From: Stropharia rugosoannulata
Taxonomy: Eukaryota > Basidiomycota > Agaricomycetes > Agaricales > Strophariaceae
Direction: 5' to 3'
NCBI GenBank assembly: GCA_028532985.1
Contig: JANCIK010000008.1
Location: forward strand, 806,001-870,000
DNA length: 64,000 nt
In this document: piece after piece, positions 43,701 through 53,961 of the stretch
Layout: each line of letters starts with the position of its first letter
Position numbering within the stretch: position 1 is the stretch's first letter
Notes under the pieces: model-generated
What the model saw: only the letters and a program-made list of their open reading frames with translations
What the model was told of the DNA's origin: nothing
Databases searched by the model: none
Made by a program: the position numbers and the translations under genes

Positions 43701-43964
43701 TACACCATGCGTAGGGACTTCGCGGCTGCAGGGTTCAACCAGTATAGACTGAGTTGCTGCCACTCACCGAGAAGCATCGCGTCCATGCACTGAGCAATCC
43801 AAGATCACAAGACCGAGGACACACACACCATTATTGCCAACCTAACACTACTCAGAACGGCTTAGTAATAGTAATAAGTAGGGTCATCGACTCATCATCG
43901 ACGCCACAGTCAGCACCCCCGTGCCGAGGCCGAGCGGTGGTCAAAGCAGAATCGAAGACGGGTA
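40793..43964. repeat. GC-rich dispersed repeat block
   Basis: From about 41,100 the DNA is GC-rich and carries several diverged copies of the family described at 36.6-37.6 kb (CGCAGCGCAGACGCA-like at 41,414; GAACGTGTTGTGTA near 42,693; a GCACTGAGCAATCCA match near 43,787). Long frames exist on several strands at once, a composition effect. No gene is supported; 41,460-41,510 has a small imperfect repeat of CTACC-TTTAAGGTA. Confidence 0.4.
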
Positions 43965-44225
43965 GTGCATACGGAAGACAGAACACGGACAAGTCCGCCT
44001 GGACAGCTGCAGCGCAATCAAGAAGTTAACGCACCAGCTGAATTTGCGAGTACTCAACAGGTCCTTCATGGTGCCGAAGACATAACCACGGTGCAGGCAG
44101 GGAGAGTGGGCAACGTTTCGGATGCTAGCAGTGACGTTGTACTACGTGTGCAAGCAGAGGGCAGCGGTATTCGTTTTTTCTTCTATTGCCGGCTTGGTTA
44201 CCATGTAGTCAGTCTCCTAGTGTAG
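43965..44225 (+). pseudogene. Fragment of the cytoplasmic tail of a membrane-protein paralogue
   Basis: The frame contains DASSDVVLRVQAEGSGIR, which matches DALSNDNIVVRIQAEDSGIR in the tail of the protein at 39179-40792, and a weaker match before it (EFASTQQVLHGAEDITTVQ). The rest of the gene is absent and the sequence after GSGIR is unrelated, so this is an isolated 3' remnant at the edge of the GC-rich repeats, on the opposite strand to its relative. Confidence 0.6.
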
Positions 44226-44533
44226 CGACGTTGATCGGACACTTCACTGGAAACGCATGTACGCAGAGATGAGTCGCACATGCAAGCTGTGCAGGTTTTC
44301 AAATTTACTCGTTTAAGCGCTTACATGTGCAGAGTACTGTGTTTGCTTTTCACTGGAAGCCTGCCAGTGTGGGAGAAAAACGTGATTGGTCTCATTACGG
44401 GGTCTATTATTGGCCCTTGTAAAACCTTTTCTCATCACGGTTTCGATAGAAAGCCTAATTTAGAGAATACACGCTCCGTATCTTCCTTCTTCTCCACGCA
44501 TGCATAGTTCCAGTTGCCAGCGAGCTCAGCAGC
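44226..44533. other. Intergenic
   Basis: About 300 bp with no recognised feature between the tail fragment and the F-box gene. Confidence 0.35.
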
Positions 44534-46189
44534 ATGGTTGAAAATCTTTCCTCTCATCTTCACACCAACTATGGCGCAACAGAGCAAGAGATACAGCAGA
44601 TACATGCCTTCCTCGATCAACTCTCACCCGAAATGCAAGCTCTTCAAGAGAAGGCCAACGCATCCCATGCCAGGTATCTTGCACTACAGGAGCAATACGC
44701 AGCGCTTCATCAAAAGGTTAAAGAGCACAATGCGCTGATAGCGCCCATTCGACGCCTACCCGTGTTTGTGATCCAAGAAATCTTCCTGTACTGTCTTCCT
44801 CGATGCCACGGCGCTCCCATCGACGACAGGGAGTGCCCAATCCTACTCACACATGTATGTAGTCTCTGGCGCGCCATCGCTCTAAAAACACCCCTCCTGT
44901 GGTCGTCAATCCATATATCCATCCCCGTCTATAACCATTACTATGAATCGCGCTCCTGGAGGACGCTGCGGACTGAAGAAACGGTGGTCAGAGTCATGCA
45001 GCGTAGGCTGGAGGCTGTGACTGAGTGGCTGCGGCGGTCGGGAAACAGTACGTTGGACATCACCATCTTCATGCAGAACTTCAATATGAGCCTCGGAAAC
45101 GATCAACTCCAACAGGTTCTTGATCTGATTGTTCCCATTTCACATCGCTGGGGTGCCATACATCTGCACATGGATGACGTCAAGGCTGGACTCAGTCGTA
45201 TTCAAGCTCTAGGGGAAAGCGATGTTCCGCGTCTGCATACCATCAGCCTCCCCGCCCGAAGCACAAACTTTTCAGAGCTAGATTGGACCGTAGGTGGTCT
45301 CCTCCGTGCGCAGTACTTAAGATCTGTCGCTATTTACGGGACGAGACAGGTCGATGAACTCAACAGCGTATCATCACGGGCCTTCTCTGGGCTGACATCG
45401 CTGTATTTGCACGAGATGAACGGGTCTGCCTTGCGCAACCTCGCACGTGTTCTTCTCAAGTGCCCTCTCCTTGAGCATCTTGCTTTTGATATAACGTACA
45501 TCCTACATCAAACTCCTTCAATGCACGATGCTGGTGCACATTCCGTGCCTGCCACTATACCCCTCCTTCACCTTACAGATTTGAGCGTAACCATCACTAG
45601 GACAAGCAATGACGTATCCGGTCTCCTCGAAGCGCTGGACATGCCAGCCCTTATTGCGACAAAGGTCATCTCATTCGAGGCAGCGCCAATACTCCCCTTC
45701 CTCCGGCGGATCATCCCATCATTGAACATTCTGGTTCTTGATCCAACAGTTCTCACCCGCGCACAGTTCATCGAGTGTGTATGCTCCGGAGGGGAGCTCA
45801 GGACGATTATACTCACAGCGGACGGTCTAAGGACACCTCGACTGTTGCAAGACGACCAATCTATGCAACTAAACGATGACTTTCTGTCCTTGTTTATTCT
45901 GGGAGGCGAAAGCCGATCCTTAGCACCCTATTTATCATCATTCCGATGTGCACTTCCGACCGACTTCTCTGACGAACAAATACGCAGCTTTGTGGAGAGC
46001 CGTCGTGGCCGGCTGAAGTCTGTTCATATACAGAGAGTGTCAAAGGAAGACAACCTGGTCAATGCTAACCGCCCTGATTCTCTTGTATTTGAAGGGATAG
46101 TCATCCAGCTCGAGTACATCACTAGTACGGCTCCACGTCTCCGCGAATATGTTTTCCCAGTAAGGGAAGGGATCCCGCATCCAAACTAG
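44534..46189 (+). CDS. F-box protein, distinct subtype
   Basis: One exon of 551 residues. A coiled coil (about 20-68, EQEIQQIHAFLDQLSPEMQA and ALQEQYAALHQKVKEHN) leads into a clear F-box (APIRRLPVFVIQEIFLYCLP, LLTHVCSLWRAIALKTPLLW) at about 70-125, then EWLRRSGNSTLDITIFM and LRR-like strands. It lacks the VDADDAGDIICP signature shared by the other six genes and has a different C-terminus (FVESRRGRLKSVHIQRVSKE), so it belongs to another agaric F-box lineage and was probably not made by the local duplication of the others. Predicted SCF substrate receptor. The gene is intact. Confidence 0.9.
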   Translation: MVENLSSHLHTNYGATEQEIQQIHAFLDQLSPEMQALQEKANASHARYLALQEQYAALHQKVKEHNALIAPIRRLPVFVIQEIFLYCLPRCHGAPIDDRECPILLTHVCSLWRAIALKTPLLWSSIHISIPVYNHYYESRSWRTLRTEETVVRVMQRRLEAVTEWLRRSGNSTLDITIFMQNFNMSLGNDQLQQVLDLIVPISHRWGAIHLHMDDVKAGLSRIQALGESDVPRLHTISLPARSTNFSELDWTVGGLLRAQYLRSVAIYGTRQVDELNSVSSRAFSGLTSLYLHEMNGSALRNLARVLLKCPLLEHLAFDITYILHQTPSMHDAGAHSVPATIPLLHLTDLSVTITRTSNDVSGLLEALDMPALIATKVISFEAAPILPFLRRIIPSLNILVLDPTVLTRAQFIECVCSGGELRTIILTADGLRTPRLLQDDQSMQLNDDFLSLFILGGESRSLAPYLSSFRCALPTDFSDEQIRSFVESRRGRLKSVHIQRVSKEDNLVNANRPDSLVFEGIVIQLEYITSTAPRLREYVFPVREGIPHPN

Positions 46190-47411
46190 CATTACTAGGT
46201 AACTAGAACCAACTTCAGTATTTGCAGTATCTATTTTTTCATGAAACTGAATGATGCTTACCGAAAGAACGAGTTAATTGTCAGCACGTGTCCTAGTAGG
46301 CAAGGTAGGACGCAGGGGGCTTTGAAAGCAAGAGACAGCATTACTAAACCTCACCAGGGCAAAAACACTGTAAGAGGTGGCCAGGTCTAATGGTCCGACG
46401 CGCGATAATCTGCGAAATGCTGCATGTAATAGAAAGACAGTCACCAAAGGACGGCGGAATGGGACCACAGTTCTGCCTGACCTTAGCGTGGGCAATGACA
46501 TGTCCGATAATTGACGGATCGGAACACGCTGTGTACAGGTTGGGCCCGGAAACAAGACTGCATGGTACAAGAGCTTCCGGAGCAGATGTAGCAGACGGGT
46601 AACGGGCGAGGAATTCCCAGCCGCTTCGAGGCAGTCCAAGGTGATGTACGCGAGAAAAGGGGGGACGAGGTCGATACACAGTGCGTAGGTACTCGCGTAC
46701 TCGCGTACTGGCATACTCACTGAATGAAAAGCGCTGTTGGAATTGACTGCGACGGGACTGCGATTTGTTAAGGGCGCGTACCGCATTCATCCTCGAGCTC
46801 TAGCTGGTTTATTCAATAGCAGTACAACGAGCTGGTTGTCGTCGTCGTCTAAGTACCATCACCCCCACGCACAGCATAACCCAAGGTTCATATGCACCTG
46901 CCTAGTGCATCCTCAGAGTTACAGAGAAGAAACTGGAACACACACCATTGTTCACCAATATAAAGTATTGCTCAAAGCGGCTCAGTGAGTCGACGGTGGT
47001 CATCACAAACCTCGATACGAAGCCTACCGCGTGCCGGTGACGACAATGCCGCGGCCGGCCCATTTCATCCACGATACGAGTATGGGACATGCCACCTCCC
47101 TACTGCTAGTAGATAATGTGCCTTTTCATGTTCGTACTGCCAGAATGATTTCCCCCTTAGGGGCAACTCAATGACTGCCTGAGCGGCCTTTACAGCCTCT
47201 CAGAGCTCACAGTATAAGATCTATCACATTACAACAGTTTATCTGAATGACGTGAACTAAACATAGAACAAAGCTTTATTAGATCACGGTACTCAGCTGG
47301 GTCTTGAATGAGATTATTGTCAACCGGCTCGCATGTTATCTTTTGATGATCGAGCCCATAAATCCTGGTCTCTTGGTGTATTGGCACGCGCTTGAGACGG
47401 GCACCAAGAAA
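46190..47411. repeat. GC-rich dispersed repeat fragment and spacer
   Basis: 46,480-46,960 contains a diverged copy of the 37/43 kb repeat family (GATCGGAACACGCTGTGTA; GGAACACACACCATTGTTC against GGACACACACACCATTATT at 43,8xx). No gene is supported. Confidence 0.35.
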
Positions 47412-47538
47412 AGTCCGTGGCAAGGTCCGTGGCACGTCCGTGCATCCGTGCAAGGTCCGTGCAAACAGGTGTAGGTCCGTGCAAACAGGTGTAGGTCCGT
47501 GCAAAGTCTGTGCACACATCCGTGATGCGTCCGTGCAA
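47412..47538 (+). repeat. TCCGTGCA-type octamer array 1
   Basis: About ten irregularly spaced copies of a GTCCGTGCA-like unit, including a duplicated 19-bp block (GTCCGTGCAAACAGGTGTA twice in a row). Confidence 0.85.
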
Positions 47539-48181
47539 GACAAGAATTCGTGTATGCAGCTAGGATTAATAAAAATATAAGAACAGATATATGTATCTAC
47601 TACTTCCAAAAATTATTGCAAAGGCCTCGCTTACAATTATACTTCATGACTAGGTATTTGGTAGTTTCTTATACCAACATATGTCGTTTATCTATTTGGG
47701 CGTAGTTTAGGGCGTAATTTCACTTCCACTGATGCTCGAAGAGTGCGCGAAATAGTGGAAATGAATGATATGGCAGATTACAATGTCCAGGTAAGGTACT
47801 TACCCCCTTGTCACCGTAATCTCAATGTTTTAGTGTGACATTGTATGGACCTTTTCCAGTCTCCAGTACTCGTAGTGACAGCCAAGTGTCTCGAAGGTTT
47901 GTAGTAGCTCTGAACTCTCAATGACTGCAATTACCTTTCACTTCAGGCAAACATGCTACAATTCTGCCATCTTAAACTCATAAGTGAAATACTAGATAAA
48001 ATATCTACTTGTTATCCGGTACATAACCAAAACTATCATTGCAATAAATGACTATGTGGCGATTTTCTTAAAATACGACTGCCCTCCTTAAGTCAATTAA
48101 AGACTTAAGAGCATGTATTTGTTTATTAACCATTCTAATATGTTGAATTACCACCCCGTACTTAGTTTCAGAACCTCATAG
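47539..48181. other. AT-rich segment between the two octamer arrays
   Basis: Some 640 bp, clearly richer in A and T than either side, without coding signal. It may be an insertion that split one array; no terminal repeats or target duplication could be recognised. Confidence 0.35.
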
Positions 48182-48306
48182 AGTCCGTGTGTGTCTGTAC
48201 AATATCCGTGCAAGTTTATGTGCATCTGTGCAACATCCGTGTGCATCCGTGCAGTGTCCGTGCATGTCCGTGTATGTCCGTGCAGCGTCCGTGTACGTCC
48301 GTGCAA
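48182..48306 (+). repeat. TCCGTGCA-type octamer array 2
   Basis: About eleven copies of GTCCGTGCA/CATCCGTGCA/GTCCGTGTA-like units, ending a few bases before the left boundary of duplication copy 2. Confidence 0.85.
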
Positions 48307-48619
48307 TGTCCCTCCGGATGGCACGGCTGCTCTATGGTGCTGTTCCCGGCAGCCTGGCTTGCAGGTTCCACATGCTTTTCCACAGCCCTGTGGCCTCCTC
48401 GCTCCTCGCGAAACACCTTCAAGAAGACGTGGCCTTTCCTTAAAGCGAGCAGACAGGATATACATATGAGAGATGAGAGACGCGGAACGGTGAACGGCCG
48501 CGAGTGACCGCGGCGGGCGGAAGAAGGGTTGCTGGTGGGGAGCGCTGCGCGCTGCGGACGCACGTTCAATCTTTCAAGCTCAAGAGCTAAAAATACAATA
48601 GGTACGGAGTTATCTATCT

Positions 48620-50308
48620 CTACAGATCATCATACACTCCAGAAAATATCAGGACAAATACGTTCCGGTTGCACTTCCCCAACAGCTTTCGCACCGTCGT
48701 CTCATCTTTCAGCATGCATGTGATTTTGGCACGTAGCATTCTCCATGGAGCCATGTTCGCAGAGGAGTCCATGCTCTTTCGTGAAACAATGGCATAAAGA
48801 GTGTTGACATTTACGATCGGAATGGGATGATGTCCTCCATTCATGTGCTCTAACTTTGGGCAAATTATGTCCCCTGCGTCGTCGGCGTCCACCAATCGGA
48901 TGAGGAGCCTGTCATATACCACTGCCCAATCCAGGCCACTATGTGTGAGATTTGGCAAGCCATCCAGACATGTGATTTGTGGGCAGTACCGAAGGATTTC
49001 AATGAAGAGATCACAAGATATATCACCGGCAAGGCCAAGTGTTGTCAGGTTGTGGGAGCGCTTGAAAATGTCAGGGAGCATGGTAATTTTTGACCATTGT
49101 TTTTTATAGTAGAATTTGTTTAACTTCGGAGCGCTGATGTATTTGATAGTTTTCATTGAGTATTGTTCACCTTCGGGCACTGATAGGTCATCGATTACAT
49201 AGAGTTCCTGCAGACACGGCAGCTCTATCACAAATTGTGGAACAGTAATGTCGTCATCGTTTCCAGTAATAAAGAGGCGAAGTTCAATGAGTGAAGTGCA
49301 TTGGCGGAGTGTGGTTGCAATGGTGAGAGTGTGTGTCTCAATGCATGCATCCAGGAGAGTTAGGTTGGAGAAGGACGAACGGAGTAAGTCCTTGTGGATG
49401 TGTGAATCATCGAGCAAAACACCGGTCAAAGTCTTCAAGCCAGGACAGGCAAACATTGGCATGAACTTGAGATAATTGCTATCGTATCCGTAGGAGTGAA
49501 ACCTTAAGGTGCGAAGCAACGGGAGGTCCTCTGAAGTAAGAGCCAACAATGCTGACATCATCTTCTCTGGGGGATCTTGATAGAAAGAAAACCTGATATC
49601 TCTCCACCGCGTATGGCATGAAATCACAATGTTGATCATATCATCGTACAATTCTTGTAATTCTTCATAAGTATCGTGCGGGGAAAAAGCGAAGTGGACT
49701 TCAAGGTTTAGTGGTAAGGATCCGGAACGGCGAAGCCATTCTTTCATGCCAGATATCCGTTTCGTTTGAGATATGCATACATGTTTGTAATGATCGGAGT
49801 CATGATGGGTCCACGTCTGCAGGCTAGGTGAATGAATCTTGAATTCGGCGATTTTCCATAGCGCAGGCATGGCCAGTACAATCTTCCGAAACCCGCTTGA
49901 CACATGAGTGAGGCGTAAGGGCAACCTTCTTGCATACGGGGACGGATACAAATCACTTGAACCATGTCGATCGATTATATCAGATGGCAAGAAACCTTCC
50001 AGATCATCTTCCAGAACACAACATTCACGAAGACAGTAGTCGAAGATGAGGCATATCACGTCTTGGGGTACACGGCGTATTGGGGCCACAATACATTTGA
50101 GCCTGGCTTCTTTCCTCTGTAACGTTCTCCTTGCTGATTCAAGCTTGCGAATTCGCGCCTCCGCCTCCTCAATTTGTGCAGAAATCTCGGAAATTTCCTC
50201 CTCGAAATACGGAAGAATTGCCCTCGCAGATGCGAGCTCGGTTTCGTTTGGTGCCCTATTCGTACGAATCAAATCACGGGGGAGGGAGCTGAGAATGTCC
50301 AGCGGCAT
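48620..50308 (-). CDS. F-box protein (duplicate pair, copy 2)
   Basis: One exon of 562 residues, nearly identical to the protein at 23197-24918 over most of its length: same opening (MPLDILSSLPRDLIRTNRAP), coiled coil, F-box (APIRRVPQDVICLIFDYCL, LRLTHVSSGFRKIVLAMPALW) and signature LVDADDAGDIICPKLEHM. Differences cluster in the LRR-like part (for example WSKITMLPDIF against WSNNSILPDIF). It stops 11 residues earlier. The signature here is the consensus VDADD, whereas the other copy has VDGDD. Predicted SCF substrate receptor; intact. Confidence 0.9.
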   Translation of the reverse strand: MPLDILSSLPRDLIRTNRAPNETELASARAILPYFEEEISEISAQIEEAEARIRKLESARRTLQRKEARLKCIVAPIRRVPQDVICLIFDYCLRECCVLEDDLEGFLPSDIIDRHGSSDLYPSPYARRLPLRLTHVSSGFRKIVLAMPALWKIAEFKIHSPSLQTWTHHDSDHYKHVCISQTKRISGMKEWLRRSGSLPLNLEVHFAFSPHDTYEELQELYDDMINIVISCHTRWRDIRFSFYQDPPEKMMSALLALTSEDLPLLRTLRFHSYGYDSNYLKFMPMFACPGLKTLTGVLLDDSHIHKDLLRSSFSNLTLLDACIETHTLTIATTLRQCTSLIELRLFITGNDDDITVPQFVIELPCLQELYVIDDLSVPEGEQYSMKTIKYISAPKLNKFYYKKQWSKITMLPDIFKRSHNLTTLGLAGDISCDLFIEILRYCPQITCLDGLPNLTHSGLDWAVVYDRLLIRLVDADDAGDIICPKLEHMNGGHHPIPIVNVNTLYAIVSRKSMDSSANMAPWRMLRAKITCMLKDETTVRKLLGKCNRNVFVLIFSGVYDDL

Positions 50309-50668
50309 AATATGCAGTTATGTCTTCACCAACTAAGACGACAGAGAGATAATGAAGCGTGATGTTTGGACTGTCTTATTCAACAATGGAGACTGATTTA
50401 GGATCAAGCATGGGAAATCAGTGGCAAGAGACTCACTATCTCAGGTAGTGCAACAGCAGCACTGTATGGACAGAGTAAGAACGACGATGAAGAGGGCAGG
50501 CGTAAGGACCAAATGAGACAACTAAGAGGAGAGGGAGAGGGAGCTGCAACGAAACACACCTTTGCACAGCACTCGCATCACGCAGCCGACGGCTTGGGTC
50601 GGCTTATACCCCATGTGTGAGCATTGCTATTTATAAGTACTGAACAACCTGAGGAGTCGCTAGCCGTC

Positions 50669-50717
50669 TAGCCCGACGGCGATAGACCTGAATGATTCAT
50701 GTCTCCGGGTTCAATCT
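50669..50717 (+). repeat. tRNA-derived element inside the duplication (copy 2)
   Basis: TAGCCCGACGG and GTTCAATCT are one-mismatch versions of the boxes seen at 25285-25333; the D-stem GCCG...CGGC is retained. Not a functional tRNA. Confidence 0.4.
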
Positions 50718-51781
50718 GGTGTGGGCTTATAGCAGCATACAATGGTCTGCCAGAAGAAATGCATATATATTTATTAAGAGATAAAGTTCATTTATCTGCC
50801 GGTTGCGCGGTGACAACAAGCCCTGCAACGCAGGACTCGTTCCGAATCGAGAGGACGAAGCTCCCCTATTTTCCTGGCCAGCGGGTATCCGATCTGACTG
50901 CAAGTCATCGCGCTGCGGATGAAGTCGCAACACAAAGGCTGTTATGACGAGCGCATTGCGAATTAGAGGTGGTTGGATTTGGCTAATAAAAAGACGACGG
51001 GACTGACACAAGCACACGACCAATCATCGTGGGGAACACTGCAGCAGGACAAGGAGAGATGGCGTAGTTCCGACTCGAGCAAAGCAAAGGGCAGGTGCGA
51101 GCAGATGAATCGACACGAGAATGCGGAAGACACGGAAGACGTCGACACCAATCACGCCACTCACGAGCCGAAGCCGGCGCCGCCCAGTGTAGATCAGCAG
51201 CGGGTGACGCAGGGTGACGGGGCAGACGCAGACAAGGAGATGCCAACAGGGCCGCGTTGTGGGAAATATATGGTCATCGGTGAAATGGTTCGAACTTGGG
51301 ATTATTGCTGAAGCCCTGATGGAGGGCAGTGCGACTAGGGTGCCTCATGCAGATGCGGGAGGTGTGCGTGTGCGTGTGCGTGCGTGTGGGGAACGTGCAT
51401 CTGGGGAACGTGCGGTGTGGGTACCCAGTCGGGTGTGCGTGCAAAGAAGGGTGCCGCTACACATGTAGATGCGAGTGCGAGTGCGGGTAAAGAGGCGGAT
51501 AGTGTCCCAGGTGCACACAGTAGGCCGTCGTAGTACGAGTACTGATACAAGGATCGATGTATGAAGGTTTCTGCACAGAATGTTTTGTGGAACGAGACGA
51601 AAAGACAGTCGGGCACGCGGAAAGGCGGTGCGATGATACGCGGAGGGTCATTAAAGGGAGCGTGATGCGCAAAGACGGCAGAAATGGGACGTGTGCATAT
51701 ATAGTGGGGTTCCATGGCGTATACAGGACGGGGAGTCGCGTGCGATTCATGCATGGTGGCCGTTGGGATGACCTAATGTTC

Positions 51782-51895
51782 AGACATCTAAATCTTGAGC
51801 ACGCGTTCGTCAGCGAGAACAATTAGGTGGCGACGGAGGAGCTATTAAAGTCGTGTAACTCCAGCAGAATCGATATATGTGTTGGGTATTGTTAA
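51782..51895 (+). pseudogene. 3'-end fragment of an F-box gene
   Basis: HAFVSENN, a TAG, then VATEELLKSCNSSRIDICVG and YC-stop correspond to SAYVSENDRVAPEELLKGCD at the end of the protein encoded at 34940-36556. The DNA match continues about 80 bp past the stop (to about 51,975, against 36,655). Nothing of the F-box or LRR part is present upstream; instead 51,640-51,765 matches the repeat at 32,040. So this is a broken, transplanted 3' end with an internal stop. Confidence 0.75.
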
Positions 51896-51975
51896 TATAC
51901 TTTATTTGTCGTTGAATTTGTATATTTAGCGCGAGTATTATTGCCAATTGAGAATGACGCAGGACGAGGACAGGA

Positions 51976-53277
51976 CATGCACAAGAGGAATACAGGCTAT
52001 TTATAGCCCGCCCGTTTTGTAACCCAAGCCCGCCACCTTCCAAGTCCCGATACCGTACTACAGAATACGAGGTGTCGCATAGCTATTACCAATTATGCTT
52101 TGCACGGAGCCTCCAGTACATGCACACCGAGCTGGACAAACATCAGTGCGCACTTGAAACTGTGGTTCGGACGCTGCGCAGTGCACGATGCACAATTGGT
52201 GATCGAGAGCGGAACAGCGCAGACCGGTTACGCGCTGTTAGTAGGCAGCACTACGGAACGGAGGGGTGACCAGTGGGCGGGTGGGTTGAAGTGGAAGAGC
52301 GACGAGGTGCCCAACTGATTGCGTATGCAGCACTAACAAAAAGTTCTTCGCGTTGGCGCGACATAAAATAAAGGGGGTGAGGAGCGTAAGGGAAGGTCAC
52401 GGCACAACGCAGATTATGGGAGTTCAACGGACCGACTGAGCATGATTACATCAAGGGCTTAGAGCTGAGTTACGCATGTCGCTCAGACACTGGCACGCCA
52501 AGACAATATTATCTCTCACAGGCACCCTTCAATACGGCGAGAATAGCTGTATGGTAAACGGGAGAGAGATAACTGTTTCATGACATGGGGCCGCTGCTTC
52601 TATCCTGATGCATGATGTCACAGTTGGCTCTTATTTAAGGTAAAACAACGATGGAAAGGTTCTGAAAGATTGTAGTCCCTATAAAAAGCACTCCGGAATC
52701 CCTGCCGAAAGCAAGGGCTGATATTAGTTCTGCTACTGTCTTAATGTAGTATTGCATTCTCAGAATGTATTCTTGGCAAGGTTGATTTTCTCACACACGG
52801 GGCTTCAGTATACCCCACGACCCGTATCTATAGACCATGATTATAATTATAATCCTTGATATTAGACAATTCATTGACCGGCCATATATCGTATTCTGGA
52901 CATCCTACCCTAGCCATGCAGTTAACAAGGCTACAAGTCGAATGGGGAGCACATAATCTTATGTACAAGCCTTGATTTTACATATTCTCTGATATCTACC
53001 AAAAATAAAAATACACTGATGATCAATTGATATGTAAGTTATTTCTCCCACGTGCGTATGAGACTGATATAATACAGAACAAAGCACTAAATCAACCGCT
53101 GAATGTTCGTCCTTGTCCAACTAATCTATGATGGATCAAATGTAGGCCTTAAATATTCTGCCCAGACAAGCAAGCTGACGTTAGTTGATTGTAGCACGGG
53201 ACCTCCGGTGAGGCCTGAGGCTTGATCATATACCAAACAAATGGCGCATCTCTAAGCAGTTTGTACAGTTTATTGCG
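51976..53277. other. Gene-free stretch
   Basis: 1.3 kb with no supported gene or clear repeat; AT-rich from about 52,600. Confidence 0.35.
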
Positions 53278-53961
53278 ATGATTATTCTGTGTGGTCTTTT
53301 TGGAGTTCTTGGCACTCTTTTAGTCTGTATATTACTCAAAGCTGACTCTCATAATTAAAAGTCACGTATTATCAAGCGTTCCCGAATGATAAAAGAATAC
53401 TGAAGTTTCTCGTATACACGATCTACCTAATTGACATGGTTCAGATTCTAATGATCACGCGTACTTGCTGGACCTGGTATGTCTCGGGATACGGTCACAT
53501 TGAATTGTTCAACGAAGTCGGGTCCAATTGGCTTGCTGTTGTGTTTCCTGATGGTTTGGGTGCGTAGAGCTACTCATACACTATATGTGGTACACGCGCT
53601 TATAATGTGAAGTTGCTATTATGGTTCAAGCATTTTATGCGCACAGAATTCGAGTCCTATCAAGAAGCAATGTATTTCCATGTATTATCATGCTGGTACG
53701 CAATATATATTTGAGTGTTCACGAACTTATGCCCGTATTTAGCTGGCATTTGTATCTTTTGCGGGAGCATTAGCAACGTCAATTGATTTAGAAATAGTCA
53801 AGTTTCTCGATGTCATGTATCAAGAGAAATCCAGGTTTTTCCCTGTTATTGGTGTAAGATATCTCACTAGAACGAGCAGCCGTTGACTTACTCTTGAGTA
53901 GCTTTGGCAGGGATGCGGGTCCGTGTGCGACATTTTAATTGCCATATGCATGACCTATCAA
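53278..53961 (+). pseudogene. Incomplete DUF6534-like multi-pass membrane protein gene
   Basis: Five exon-like pieces join in phase: 53278-53326, 53362-53559, 53613-53695, 53743-53853 and 53902-53961. They read MIILCGLFGVLGTLLVF, TYYQAFPNDKRILKFLVYTI, WTWYVSGYGHIELFNEVGSN, VAIMVQAFYAHRIRVLSRSN, LAFVSFAGALATSIDLEIVK and LWQGCGSVCDILIAICMTYQ. This order (YYQ.FPND, W-rich loop, VQ-FYAHRI, ICDILIA-MTY) is that of agaric membrane proteins carrying DUF6534. The usual first exon and the cytoplasmic C-terminal exons are missing: after a good donor at 53,962 no continuation is found. The first intron would be only 35 nt. Probably a truncated copy, though exons may simply have been missed. Confidence 0.6.

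Larger units (their letters stand above)
48312..51553. repeat. Segmental duplication, copy 2
   Basis: Matches 22,869-26,140 in the same orientation. The left boundary is sharp (CTCCGGATGGCA directly after the octamer array); the right boundary fades near GTACTGATACAAGGA at about 51,550. Confidence 0.9.

Noticed and set aside
46274..46790. Minus-strand frames of about 150-170 codons.
   Set aside because: Serine/arginine/leucine-rich translation of repeat DNA with no motif; two competing frames overlap.
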